Shown: positions 8,143-16,535 of the stretch, one piece after another
How the letters are laid out: every line of letters starts with the position of its first letter
Numbering within the stretch: position 1 is the first letter of the stretch
NCBI RefSeq assembly: GCF_006152145.1
Contig: NZ_VDFV01000001.1
Span: 434,001-498,000 of the forward strand
Length of the DNA: 64,000 nucleotides
From: Rubellimicrobium roseum
GTDB lineage: Bacteria; Pseudomonadota; Alphaproteobacteria; Rhodobacterales; Rhodobacteraceae
Direction of reading: 5' to 3'
The notes under the pieces: generated by a model
Seen by the model: only the letters and a program-made list of their open reading frames with translations
Databases searched by the model: none
What the model was told of the DNA's origin: nothing
Program-made: the position numbers and the translations under genes

Positions 8143-10955
8143 TGTGGACGATCGGACCCCTGGGCTTCACCGCCCCCTGGCTGCTGGTGGCGCTGGCGGC
8201 GCTGCCGATCCTGTGGCTCATCCTGCGGGCGGTGCCGCCCGCGCCGATCCGGCGGCGGTTCCCGGGCGTGGCGCTGCTGCTGGGCCTGGAGGACCGCGAG
8301 AGCCAGGCCGACCGCACGCCCTGGTGGCTGATGCTGATCCGGGTGCTGGCGGTGGCGGCGGTGATCCTGGGCTTTGCGGGACCGATCCTGAACCCGCGCG
8401 AGGAGAGGGCCGGGTCCGGGCCGGTGCTGGTGCTGCTGGACGGGACCTGGGCCGACGCGCGCGACTGGCCGGCGCGGATGGACTGGGCCGAGGCGCTGCT
8501 GGACGAGGCCGGGCGCAACGGGCGCACGGCGGCGGTGGCGACGCTGACGGCCGAGCCCACGGGCGCGCCGGCCTTCACGGACGCCGCGGCGGCCATCACG
8601 GGCCTGCCGAACCTGTCGCCGGAACCCTGGCAGCCCACGGCGGAGGCCGACGCGGCCTGGGCCGAGGCGCTGGAGGGCGTCGAGGGCGGCTTCGACACGG
8701 TCTGGATCGCGGACGGGCTGGCGCGCGAGGGGCGCGAGGACCTGCTGCGGGTGCTGGAGGACAAGGGCAGCGTCACGGTCGTGCAGGCGCCGCGCCGGAT
8801 CTTTGCGCTGCGCCCGCCGCGCTGGGAGGAGGGGGCCATCGTGCTGTCGGCCATTCGCACGCCGACCGGGCCCGCGCTGGAGGTGCCCGTGGCCGCCGTG
8901 GGCACGGACCCGGCGGGGATCGAGCGGGAGCTGGCGACCGCGACGCTGGACTTCGAGGCCGGGTCGGGCGAGGCCGAGGTGGCGCTGGAGCTTCCGGCCG
9001 AGCTGCGCAACCGCGTGACGCGCTTCGAGCTGCCGGGCGCGAGGTCGGCCGCCGCCGTGGCGCTGACCGACGACGCGCTGCGGCGGCGCGAGGTGGGGCT
9101 GGTGATGGGCGCGGGCGAGCGGGAGCAGTTGGAGCTGCTCGATCCGCTGCACTACCTGCGCGAGGCCCTGGCGCCCAACGCCGATCTGGTCGAGGGGCCG
9201 CTGCCGGACGTGCTGCTGGCCAATCCGGACGTGATCGTGCTGGCCGACGTGGCGCAGATCCCCGAGGGCGAGGCCGCCGACCTGACCGAGTGGGTCGAGA
9301 ACGGGGGCTTGCTCCTGCGCTTCGCGGGGCCTCGGCTGGCCGCGTCCGATCTCGCGCGGACCGAGGAGGACCCGCTCTTGCCAGTGCGGCTGCGCGCGGG
9401 CGGGCGGGCCGTGGGCGGCGCGATGAGCTGGGGCGAGCCCAAGGCGCTGGCGCCCTTCGCGGAGGAGTCGCCCTTCTTCGGGCTGTCGATTCCGCCGGAC
9501 GTGACGGTGAACGCGCAGGTCGTGGCGCAGCCCGACCCGACGCTGGCCGAGCGGGCGGTGGCGCAGTTGCAGGACGGCACGCCCCTGGTGACGCGCAAGG
9601 CGCTGGGCGCGGGGCAGGTCGTGCTGTTCCACGTCACGGCCAACGCCGAATGGTCGAGCCTGCCGCTGTCGGGCCTGTTCGTGAGCATGATGGACCGGCT
9701 GGCGGTGTCCTCGGGCGGGGCCGAGCCGGAGGCCGCCGAGCTGGAGGGCACGGTCTGGGTGCCCGAGGCGGCGCTGGACGCGCAGGGCGAGCTGGTGGCG
9801 CTGGACACCCAGCCGGGCGTGCCGGGCGAGCGGCTGGCGGAAGGCATCCTGGGGCCGGACCTGCGGCCGGGGCTTTACGCCGGCGAGGACCGGAGGATCG
9901 CGGTGAACGTGGTGAATGACGGCACGGTGCTGGAGCCCGCGCGCTGGCCGGATTCGGTGCGCGTCGAAGGGCTGGAGGCGGCGCGGGAGCTGCCGCTCAA
10001 GGGGGCGCTGCTGGCGCTGGCGATGATGCTCCTGCTGGTGGACGTGCTGGCCTCGCTGGCGCTGTCGGGGCGGCTGCGGGGACCGCGCGCGGGCGTCGCG
10101 GCGGCGCTGGCGGGGCTGCTTCTCGTGGGCTGGCCCCAGCCGGGGGCGGCGCAGGACGCCGCGCCGGCGGCGGAGGAGCCCGAGGCCGAGCCGGTGGACG
10201 AGGACTTCGCGCTGGCCGCGACCGAGCAGGTGGTGCTGGCGCATGTGCTGACGGGCGACCCGCGCGTGGACGAGATCGCCGAGGCGGGGCTGCGGGGCCT
10301 GTCCAACACGCTGTGGCAGCGGACGGCCATCGAGCCCGCCGCGCCCATGGGCGTGGACGTCGAGACCGACGAGCTGTCGTTCTTTCCCCTGCTCTACTGG
10401 CCGGTGACGGCGGAGATGCCGATCCCGTCGCGCGAGGCCTACGAGAAGCTGAACCGCTACCTTGCCACCGGGGGCATGATCCTGTTCGACACGCGCGACG
10501 CGGACCTGGGGGGCTTCGGCACCGCCACGCCCGAGGGGCAGCGGTTGCAGGCCATCGCGCGGGGGCTCGATGTCCCGGCGCTGGAGCCCATCCCGCAGGA
10601 CCACGTGCTGACCCGGACCTTCTACCTGCTGCAGGAGTTCCCCGGCCGCTTCAACGAGCCGGAGATCTGGGTCGAGGCCTCGCCCCCCGACGCGGCGCTG
10701 GCCGAGGGGATGCCCTTCCGCGACCTCAACGACGGGGTGACGCCGGTGGTGATCGGCGGCAACGACTGGGCCTCGGCCTGGGCCGTGGACGAGGGCGGCG
10801 CGCCGCTCCTGCGCATCGGGCGGGGGATGGCGGGCGAGGAGCAGCGCGAGTTCGCCCACCGCTTCGGCGTCAACCTCGTCATGCACGTGCTGACGGGGAA
10901 CTATAAGAGCGACCAGGTGCACGTGCCGGCGCTGCTCGAGCGGCTCGGGCAGTAG
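8142..10955 (+). CDS. BatA-like/DUF4159 membrane protein
   Basis: The 937-residue protein opens with a BatA-type region of two membrane helices (about residues 8-30 and 57-80) separated by an amphipathic PPAPIRRRFPG stretch. A long extracytoplasmic part (about 85-600) includes a glutamine-amidotransferase-like beta-sheet domain around 330-500. Two more hydrophobic segments lie near 620-645 and 655-670, the second looking like an internal signal sequence (WPQPGAAQD). The C-terminal DUF4159 domain (about 690-930) contains LYWPVTAEMPIPS and GGMILFDTRDADLGG. The family is uncharacterised. Translation begins in the last base of the DUF58 stop. The layout suggests a membrane-anchored effector or assembly factor driven by MoxR; that is inference. 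Confidence 0.85.
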   Translation: MWTIGPLGFTAPWLLVALAALPILWLILRAVPPAPIRRRFPGVALLLGLEDRESQADRTPWWLMLIRVLAVAAVILGFAGPILNPREERAGSGPVLVLLDGTWADARDWPARMDWAEALLDEAGRNGRTAAVATLTAEPTGAPAFTDAAAAITGLPNLSPEPWQPTAEADAAWAEALEGVEGGFDTVWIADGLAREGREDLLRVLEDKGSVTVVQAPRRIFALRPPRWEEGAIVLSAIRTPTGPALEVPVAAVGTDPAGIERELATATLDFEAGSGEAEVALELPAELRNRVTRFELPGARSAAAVALTDDALRRREVGLVMGAGEREQLELLDPLHYLREALAPNADLVEGPLPDVLLANPDVIVLADVAQIPEGEAADLTEWVENGGLLLRFAGPRLAASDLARTEEDPLLPVRLRAGGRAVGGAMSWGEPKALAPFAEESPFFGLSIPPDVTVNAQVVAQPDPTLAERAVAQLQDGTPLVTRKALGAGQVVLFHVTANAEWSSLPLSGLFVSMMDRLAVSSGGAEPEAAELEGTVWVPEAALDAQGELVALDTQPGVPGERLAEGILGPDLRPGLYAGEDRRIAVNVVNDGTVLEPARWPDSVRVEGLEAARELPLKGALLALAMMLLLVDVLASLALSGRLRGPRAGVAAALAGLLLVGWPQPGAAQDAAPAAEEPEAEPVDEDFALAATEQVVLAHVLTGDPRVDEIAEAGLRGLSNTLWQRTAIEPAAPMGVDVETDELSFFPLLYWPVTAEMPIPSREAYEKLNRYLATGGMILFDTRDADLGGFGTATPEGQRLQAIARGLDVPALEPIPQDHVLTRTFYLLQEFPGRFNEPEIWVEASPPDAALAEGMPFRDLNDGVTPVVIGGNDWASAWAVDEGGAPLLRIGRGMAGEEQREFAHRFGVNLVMHVLTGNYKSDQVHVPALLERLGQ

Positions 10956-10976
10956 GTCGGGCGGAACCGGCGGAAT

Positions 10977-11000
10977 GCGTATTTGGGCCAAGTTGATGGG
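10977..11000 (+). repeat. 24-nt dispersed intergenic repeat, copy 1
   Basis: This 24-base stretch (it reads GCGTATTTGGGCC then AAGTTGATGGG) lies between the DUF4159 gene and the next operon gene. The identical 24 bases recur at 29986-30009, 19 kb away in unrelated context. It resembles the short GTATTTGGGCCAAGATGAA-type elements scattered between genes in Rhodobacteraceae genomes, as I recall them. Here it sits 12 bases before the ATG of the downstream gene. Confidence 0.7.
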
Positions 11001-11011
11001 ACGGGCGTGAC

Positions 11012-13087
11012 ATGACCTTTGACCAGATCGTCTTCGACCCGCTCCTGCCCTGGCCCGCGATCTGGATCGCGGTGATCCTGTTCGACGTGGCGGTGATCCT
11101 GGCCGCGTTCCGCCGGCTGTCGGGCTGGTGGCTGCGGGGGCTGGCGGGGATCGCGCTGCTGCTGGCGCTGCTCAACCCGTCCCTGCAGGACGAGGAGCGC
11201 GAGCCGCTGACCGACATCGTGGTGGCCGTGGTGGACGAGAGCGCCTCGCAGCGCGTGTCCGACCGGGCCGAGCAGAGCGCGCAGGCGCTGGCGCATCTGG
11301 AAGCCGAGGTCGCGGGCCGCGAGAACACCGAGCTGCGCGTCGTGCGCGTGGGCGACGACGAGGGCGATGGCGGGTCCCTGGTGCTGGGCGCGCTGGCCGA
11401 GGCCTTGGCCGAGGAGCCGCAGGGGCGGCTCGCGGGGGCGGTTCTCATCACCGACGGGCGGGTGCACGACCCGGAGGCCGCGCCCTCGCTGCCCGCGCCG
11501 CTCCACACGCTGCTCACGGGGCGCGAGGCCGACTGGGACCGGCGGGTGGTGGTGCGGAACGCCCCGGCCTTCGGCATCCTGGACGAGGAGCTGACGCTGA
11601 CCGTGCGGGTCGAGGACCAGGGGGCCGCGCCCGGCGCCGCCACCGCGCCGCTGACCATCGCCGTGGACGGCGGCGCGCCCATGCGCTTCGACGTGCCGGT
11701 GAACGAGGACATGGAGCTGCCCTTCGTGCTGCCGCATGGGGGAATGAACATTCTCCAGTTCGAGACGCCCGCCGCCGAGGGGGAGCTCACGGACCGCAAC
11801 AACGCCGCCGTCATCCAGATCAACGGCGTGCGCGACCGGCTGCGGGTGCTGCTGGTGTCGGGCGAGCCGCATCCGGGCGAGCGGACCTGGCGCAACCTGC
11901 TGAAGTCGGACGCGAGCGTGGACCTGGTGCATTTCACCATCCTGCGGCCGCCCGAGAAGCAGGACGGCGTGCCGGTCGAGGAGCTGTCGCTGATCGCCTT
12001 CCCGACCTACGAGCTGTTCGTGGAGAAGCTGCAGGACTTCGACCTGGTGATCTTCGACCGCTACCGGCGGCAGGGCATCCTGCCCAACGAATACCTCCTG
12101 AACGTCGCCAACTACGTGGAGAACGGCGGCGCGGTGCTGGTGGCGGGCGGGCCCGAATATGCCAGCGCCGAGTCGGTCCATCGCTCGCCGCTGGGCGAGG
12201 TGCTGCCCGGCGCGCCGACCGCGCGGGTGGTGGAGGACGGCTTCGTGCCGCGCCTGAGCGAGCTGGGGCAGCGCCATCCGGTGACGGAAGGGCTGGAGGA
12301 TCTGGCGCCCCAGCCCACGGCCGAGGACGGCACGCCCGGCTGGGGCCGCTGGTTCCGGCTGATCGACGTGACGCCCTCGCCCGAGGCGACGGGCGTGATG
12401 GAGGGGCCCGAGGGGCGGCCGCTGCTGCTGCTGCAGCGCGTGGGCGAGGGGCGCGCGGCGCTGCTCGCGACCGATCATTCGTGGCTCTGGGACCGGGGCT
12501 TCGAGGGCGGCGGGCCGCAGCTCGAGCTGCTGCGCCGGCTCGCCCATTGGCTGATGAAGGAGCCGGAGCTGGAGGAGGAGGCGCTCTGGGTCGAGCCCGC
12601 GGGGCAGACCATGCGCATCATCCGCCGGACGCTGGGCGAGGAGGTCCCGCCCGTCACCATCACCGCGCCCGATGGGACGGAGACGGTGGTGGAGCTGGAG
12701 GAGGTCTCGCCCGGGCGGTGGGAGATCCTGTGGGAGGCGCCGGAGATCGGGCTGTACCGCCTGACGGATGGGGTGGAGGAGACGGTCATCGCGCTGGGGC
12801 CCGCCGCGCCGCGCGAGTTCGAGCAGACCATCGCCACGGCCGAGGTCCTGGCGCCGGTGGTCGAGCCCACCAACGGCGGCGTCGTGCGGATCGAGGAAGG
12901 CCTGCCCGCCCTGCGCGACGTGCGCGAGGGGCGGCCCGCCGTGGGGCGCGGCTGGATCGGGATCACCCCGCGCGAGGCCTATGCCACGGCGGACATCACC
13001 GTGACGCCGCTGCTGCCGTCCTGGGCCTTCCTGCTGCTGTCGGCCCTGCTGGTCCTGGGGGCCTGGCTGCGCGAGGGGCGGCGCTAG
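11012..13087 (+). CDS. Large membrane protein of the MoxR operon (VWA/glutamine-amidotransferase-like)
   Basis: The 691-residue protein has two N-terminal membrane helices (about residues 14-33 and 38-58) and one C-terminal helix (about 667-686). The long region between them should lie outside the cytoplasm. That region begins with a VWA-like strand, DIVVAVVDESASQ, and later has a class-I glutamine-amidotransferase-like fold (DLVIFDRYRRQGIL, GGAVLVAGGPEYA, LLATDHSWLWDRG) without an obvious catalytic Cys. Homologues are known to me only as hypothetical members of MoxR/DUF58/DUF4159 operons. The gap to the preceding gene is 56 bases and contains the 24-nt repeat, so it may still be co-transcribed. 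Function is unknown. Confidence 0.8.
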   Translation: MTFDQIVFDPLLPWPAIWIAVILFDVAVILAAFRRLSGWWLRGLAGIALLLALLNPSLQDEEREPLTDIVVAVVDESASQRVSDRAEQSAQALAHLEAEVAGRENTELRVVRVGDDEGDGGSLVLGALAEALAEEPQGRLAGAVLITDGRVHDPEAAPSLPAPLHTLLTGREADWDRRVVVRNAPAFGILDEELTLTVRVEDQGAAPGAATAPLTIAVDGGAPMRFDVPVNEDMELPFVLPHGGMNILQFETPAAEGELTDRNNAAVIQINGVRDRLRVLLVSGEPHPGERTWRNLLKSDASVDLVHFTILRPPEKQDGVPVEELSLIAFPTYELFVEKLQDFDLVIFDRYRRQGILPNEYLLNVANYVENGGAVLVAGGPEYASAESVHRSPLGEVLPGAPTARVVEDGFVPRLSELGQRHPVTEGLEDLAPQPTAEDGTPGWGRWFRLIDVTPSPEATGVMEGPEGRPLLLLQRVGEGRAALLATDHSWLWDRGFEGGGPQLELLRRLAHWLMKEPELEEEALWVEPAGQTMRIIRRTLGEEVPPVTITAPDGTETVVELEEVSPGRWEILWEAPEIGLYRLTDGVEETVIALGPAAPREFEQTIATAEVLAPVVEPTNGGVVRIEEGLPALRDVREGRPAVGRGWIGITPREAYATADITVTPLLPSWAFLLLSALLVLGAWLREGRR

Positions 13088-13093
13088 CCCCCC

Positions 13094-13795
13094 TCAGTGG
13101 TGGTCGAGGATGTCGCGGGGGACCGAGGCGAATTCGCGCACCGCGAGGAAGCCCGCGACCAGCACCGAGGCCAGCGCCAGCGGCAGCGGCCCGATGAGCC
13201 AGGCGAGGGAGGCCAGCGAGAAGTACATCGAGCGCAGGCCCCGGTTGAAGTTGAGCGCCGCGCGGATGATGAGCTCGGCCGCGCGCATGGCCCGCGGCAT
13301 GGCGCGGGGATGGCTCGCGTCGTCGGGCACCGCCGCCATGGTCACCGAGGCGTAGCCGAAGAGCCGGTTGGCCCAGACGAACTTGAGGAAGGCGTGGGTG
13401 AGCAGGACGGCCGCGGGCAGCAGCCGGACCTGCCAGAGAAGGGCGTCGGTCTCCTGCCCGATCTCGGCCGCGAGGCCGGTGAGCGGGGCGACGTTGCCGA
13501 TCAGCGCCAGCACGCCGCCCACCGCGAGGATGGAGGTCGAGGCGAAGAAGGCCGTGCCCTGCCGGAGGCTCGCGATGATCTGGGCGTCGAAGATGCGGTT
13601 CTCGCGGCCCACGAACTGGCGCATCCATTCGCGCCGCACCTCGCCCATCAGGACCGTGACCGTGGGGCGCGAGCGGGGCGGGTTCTCGGTCGCCCAGCCG
13701 ATGCCCGCCCAGGCGAGGACGAGGAGGGCCAGGGCGACGGCGTCGGCGGGACCGAGCGCGGCGCGGAGCGCGGGCGGGAGAAGGGCGTCGAGCAT
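13094..13795 (-). CDS. DUF599 family membrane protein
   Basis: The 233-residue protein has four predicted hydrophobic segments (about residues 18-35, 82-103, 120-140 and 190-213). It carries the DUF599 features MGEVRREWMRQFVGRENRIFDAQ (written here as family positions 51-73), FKFVWANRLFGY-like FLKFVWANRLFGY and a LNFNRGLRSMYFSLA stretch. DUF599 is a widespread inner-membrane family with no assigned function. It converges on the MoxR operon with a 6-base gap, and lies back-to-back with glcD. I see no strong Shine-Dalgarno, so the start at 13795 rests on the first helix and the loss of open frame upstream. Confidence 0.8.
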   Translation of the reverse strand: MLDALLPPALRAALGPADAVALALLVLAWAGIGWATENPPRSRPTVTVLMGEVRREWMRQFVGRENRIFDAQIIASLRQGTAFFASTSILAVGGVLALIGNVAPLTGLAAEIGQETDALLWQVRLLPAAVLLTHAFLKFVWANRLFGYASVTMAAVPDDASHPRAMPRAMRAAELIIRAALNFNRGLRSMYFSLASLAWLIGPLPLALASVLVAGFLAVREFASVPRDILDHH

Positions 13796-13881
13796 GGCGC
13801 GAGCCTAGGTCACGTCCGCGTCACTTGCCAGCGAGGGGGCGCGCGTCCTATGCACGGAAAGCCTTGGAGGGGAGGCCCCAG

Positions 13882-15315
13882 ATGGAGATGCCGGTTCCGA
13901 ACGCCGCGATCCTGGCCCGCAAGGAGGCCATCGTGGCGCGGCTGCGCGCGGTGCTGCCCGAGGGCGTGATCGACGACCCCGCCGAGACGCGCGCCTATGA
14001 ATGCGATGCCCTGACCGCCTACCGCTGCCCGCCGCTCTGCGTGGTGCTGCCGCGCTCCACCGAGGAGGTCGCGGCGGTGCTGCGGGTCTGCCACGCCGAG
14101 GGCGTGCCGGTGGTGCCGCGCGGCGCGGGGACCTCGCTCGCGGGCGGGTCGCTGCCCACGGCGGACGCGGTGGTGCTGGGGGTGGCGCGGCTGACGCGGG
14201 TGCTGGAGGTTTCCTACGAGGACCGCTTCATCCGGGTGGAGACGGGGCGCACCAACCTGTCGGTGAGCGCCGAGGTGGAGGCCGAGGGCTTCTTCTACGC
14301 GCCCGACCCGTCGTCGCAACTGGCCTGCGCCATCGCGGGGAATATCGCGATGAACTCCGGGGGCGCGCATTGCCTGAAATACGGGGTCACGACCAACAAC
14401 CTTCTGGGCGTGACCATGGTGCTGATGGACGGGACCGTGGTGCAGCTTGGGGGTCCCGAGGGCGAGGCGCTGGGGCTCGATCTGCTGGCCGCCGTCTGCG
14501 GATCCGAAGGGCAACTGGGCGTCGTGACCGAGGCCTGGCTGCGCATCCTGCCCCGGCCCGAGGGGGCGCGGCCGGTGCTGATCGCCTTCGACCGCAACGA
14601 GACGGCCGGGGAATGCGTGGCGGCCGTGATCCGGGCGGGGCTCGTGCCCGTGGCCATCGAGTTCATGGACCGCCCCTGCATCGAGGCCTGCGAGGCCTTC
14701 GCCAAGGCGGGCTATCCCGACTGCGAGGCGCTGCTGATCGTCGAGGTCGAGGGCTCCGAGGCGGAGATCGCGGACCAGCTTCGCCGCATCGCCGAGATCG
14801 CGCGGGGGTTCCAGCCGATGGAGATCCGCGAGGCGAGGGATTCGTCCGAGGCCGCGCGGATCTGGCTGGGGCGCAAGTCGGCCTTCGGCGCCATGGGGCA
14901 GATGGGCGACTACATCTGCCTGGATGGGACGATTCCGGTGTCGCAACTGGGGCCGGTGCTGGGGCGGATCGGAGAGCTGGCGGACTCCTACGGGCTGCGG
15001 GTGGCGAACGTCTTCCACGCGGGCGATGGCAACATGCACCCGCTGATCCTGTTCGACGCCAACTCGGCGGACGGGCTGCACAAGGCCGAGGCGCTGGGCT
15101 TCGACATCCTGCGGCTTTGCGTCGAGATGGGCGGCTGCCTGACCGGCGAGCATGGCGTGGGCGTGGAGAAGCGCGACCTGATGACGGACCAGTTCCGCCC
15201 GGAGGACCTGGAGGCGCAGATGCGAGTGAAGGACGCCTTCGACCCGGGCTGGCTGCTGAACCCGGCCAAGGTCTTCCCGCTGCACGTCAGCGCCGGGCGG
15301 AGGGCGGCGGCGTGA
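13882..15315 (+). CDS. glcD: Glycolate oxidase subunit GlcD (FAD-linked oxidase)
   Basis: The 477-residue protein matches the FAD-binding subunit of glycolate oxidase. The FAD_binding_4 domain spans about residues 45-190 (VVPRGAGTSLAGGSLP, PDPSSQLACAIAGNIAMNSGG). The FAD-oxidase C-terminal domain spans about 220-470, with HAGDGNMHPL and CLTGEHGVGVEK, the histidine-rich and catalytic segments of the family. With GlcE and GlcF it oxidises glycolate to glyoxylate and feeds electrons to the respiratory chain. ATG 13882 follows GAGGGGAGG at good spacing and is preferred over the upstream in-frame start at 13825. It is the first gene of glcDEF. Confidence 0.93.
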   Translation: MEMPVPNAAILARKEAIVARLRAVLPEGVIDDPAETRAYECDALTAYRCPPLCVVLPRSTEEVAAVLRVCHAEGVPVVPRGAGTSLAGGSLPTADAVVLGVARLTRVLEVSYEDRFIRVETGRTNLSVSAEVEAEGFFYAPDPSSQLACAIAGNIAMNSGGAHCLKYGVTTNNLLGVTMVLMDGTVVQLGGPEGEALGLDLLAAVCGSEGQLGVVTEAWLRILPRPEGARPVLIAFDRNETAGECVAAVIRAGLVPVAIEFMDRPCIEACEAFAKAGYPDCEALLIVEVEGSEAEIADQLRRIAEIARGFQPMEIREARDSSEAARIWLGRKSAFGAMGQMGDYICLDGTIPVSQLGPVLGRIGELADSYGLRVANVFHAGDGNMHPLILFDANSADGLHKAEALGFDILRLCVEMGGCLTGEHGVGVEKRDLMTDQFRPEDLEAQMRVKDAFDPGWLLNPAKVFPLHVSAGRRAAA

Positions 15316-15329
15316 GCACCGGCGTTGCA

Positions 15330-15398
15330 AGGGGGGCTGTTTGCCCCCCTCGGCCTGACGGCCTCACCCCCCGAGGATACTGGAAGCCAGAGAAAGGC
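15330..15398 (+). repeat. Composite intergenic element: GC hairpin plus GATACTGGA-type tail
   Basis: Between glcD and glcE lies AGGGGGGC-TGTTT-GCCCCCCT, an 8-bp stem at 15330-15337/15343-15350. A small GGCC-TGAC-GGCC hairpin (15352-15363) and CACCCCCCGAGGATACTGG follow. CCTCGG (15348-15353) also pairs with CCGAGG (15371-15376). A GC hairpin followed by CCCCGAGGATAT-like sequence is, as I recall it, a common intergenic element in Rhodobacteraceae. The tail looks like a diverged relative of the 24-nt repeat found elsewhere in this window. It could tune glcD/glcE expression by transcript stability. Confidence 0.55.
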
Positions 15399-15403
15399 CA
15401 GGG

Positions 15404-16513
15404 ATGCTGAGGCCCACAAGCGAGGCCGAGCTGGCAGACATGATCCGCGCCGCGCGCGGGCCGCTGGCCGTGGGCGGCGGGTTCACGCGGGGGCCGAGGG
15501 CGGAGGGCGAGCCGCTGACGGTGGCGGGGATCGCGGGGATCGACCTCTACGAGCCCGGGTCGCTGACGCTGGTGGCCAAGGCGGGGACGCCCGTCGCGGA
15601 GGTCGAGCGGGTGCTGGCCGAGGGGGGGCAGCGGCTCGCCTTCGAGCCCATGGACCTGCGGGCGCTGCTGGGGACGGCCGGCGAGCCGACGCTGGGCGGC
15701 GTGATCGCCACCAACGCCTCGGGCCCGCGACGGGTGCAGGCGGGAGCGGCGCGGGATTTCCTGCTCGGGATGCGCTTCGTGGACGGCACGGGCATGGTCG
15801 TGTCGAACGGCGGGCGGGTGATGAAGAACGTCACCGGGCTCGACCTTGCGCGGCTGCTGGCCGGGAGCCACGGGACGCTGGGCGTCGTCACCGAGGTGGC
15901 GCTGAAGGTGCTGCCCGCGCCCGAGGCGACGCTGACGCTGGCCTTCGGGGGGCATGACCCCGCGAAGGCGGTGGCCTGCATGTCGGCCGCGCTGGGCTCG
16001 CCTTTCGAGGTGACAGGGGCGGCGCAGGACGCGGCGTCGGGCGTGACGCGGCTGCGGCTGGAGGGCTTCGCGCAGGCGGTGGCGGTGCGGGCCGAGCGGC
16101 TGGCGAAGCTGCTGAAGGCCTGGGGGACGGCCGAGGTCGAGGAGGGTCCCGGCCCCTGGGCGGCGATCCGCGACGTGACGGACTTCGCGACGCGGCCCGG
16201 CGACGTGTGGCGGCTGTCGGTGCGGCCCTCGGAGATGCCGCAGGCCTTGGCTCTTGCGGGCGGGGCGCAACGGCTCGACTGGGGCGGCGGGCGCGCTTGG
16301 GTGCTGGTCCCGGAGGGGACCGACCTGCGCGGGCGGCTCGGGTCCTTTGGGCCGCGCGCCGTGCTGGTGCGGGCGGCCCCGGCAACGCGCGCGGCGCTGG
16401 GGACGCTTCCGCCCGAGGCGCCCGCCGTGACGATGCTGTCGCGGCGGCTGCGCGAGCGGTTCGACCCGCGCGGCCTGTTCAACCCCGGCCTCAGCGAGGC
16501 GCGGGCGGCCTGA
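15404..16513 (+). CDS. glcE: Glycolate oxidase subunit GlcE
   Basis: The 369-residue protein is a shorter FAD-binding subunit. It has an FAD_binding_4-type region (about residues 5-175) with PLAVGGGFTRG, EPTLGGVIATNASGPRRVQ, GRVMKNVTGLDLARLLAGSH and GTLGVVTEVALKVLP, all typical of GlcE. The C-terminal end RRLRERFDPRGLFNPG is the usual family terminus. GlcE partners GlcD in the glycolate-oxidising complex. Its ATG at 15404 follows a purine-rich GAGAAAGG stretch and lies 88 bases after glcD, separated by a hairpin-rich repeat. It is followed by glcF after 22 bases. Length and domain order are normal. Confidence 0.92.
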   Translation: MLRPTSEAELADMIRAARGPLAVGGGFTRGPRAEGEPLTVAGIAGIDLYEPGSLTLVAKAGTPVAEVERVLAEGGQRLAFEPMDLRALLGTAGEPTLGGVIATNASGPRRVQAGAARDFLLGMRFVDGTGMVVSNGGRVMKNVTGLDLARLLAGSHGTLGVVTEVALKVLPAPEATLTLAFGGHDPAKAVACMSAALGSPFEVTGAAQDAASGVTRLRLEGFAQAVAVRAERLAKLLKAWGTAEVEEGPGPWAAIRDVTDFATRPGDVWRLSVRPSEMPQALALAGGAQRLDWGGGRAWVLVPEGTDLRGRLGSFGPRAVLVRAAPATRAALGTLPPEAPAVTMLSRRLRERFDPRGLFNPGLSEARAA

Positions 16514-16535
16514 CGCCGCCCCTTCAGGTGACCCG

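Noticed and set aside
7998-10991. 997-codon open frame antisense to the DUF4159 gene
   Set aside because: Its product is His/Arg/Gln-rich without any domain. It is a high-GC shadow of the strongly supported plus-strand gene, as are the other long antisense frames in the window.
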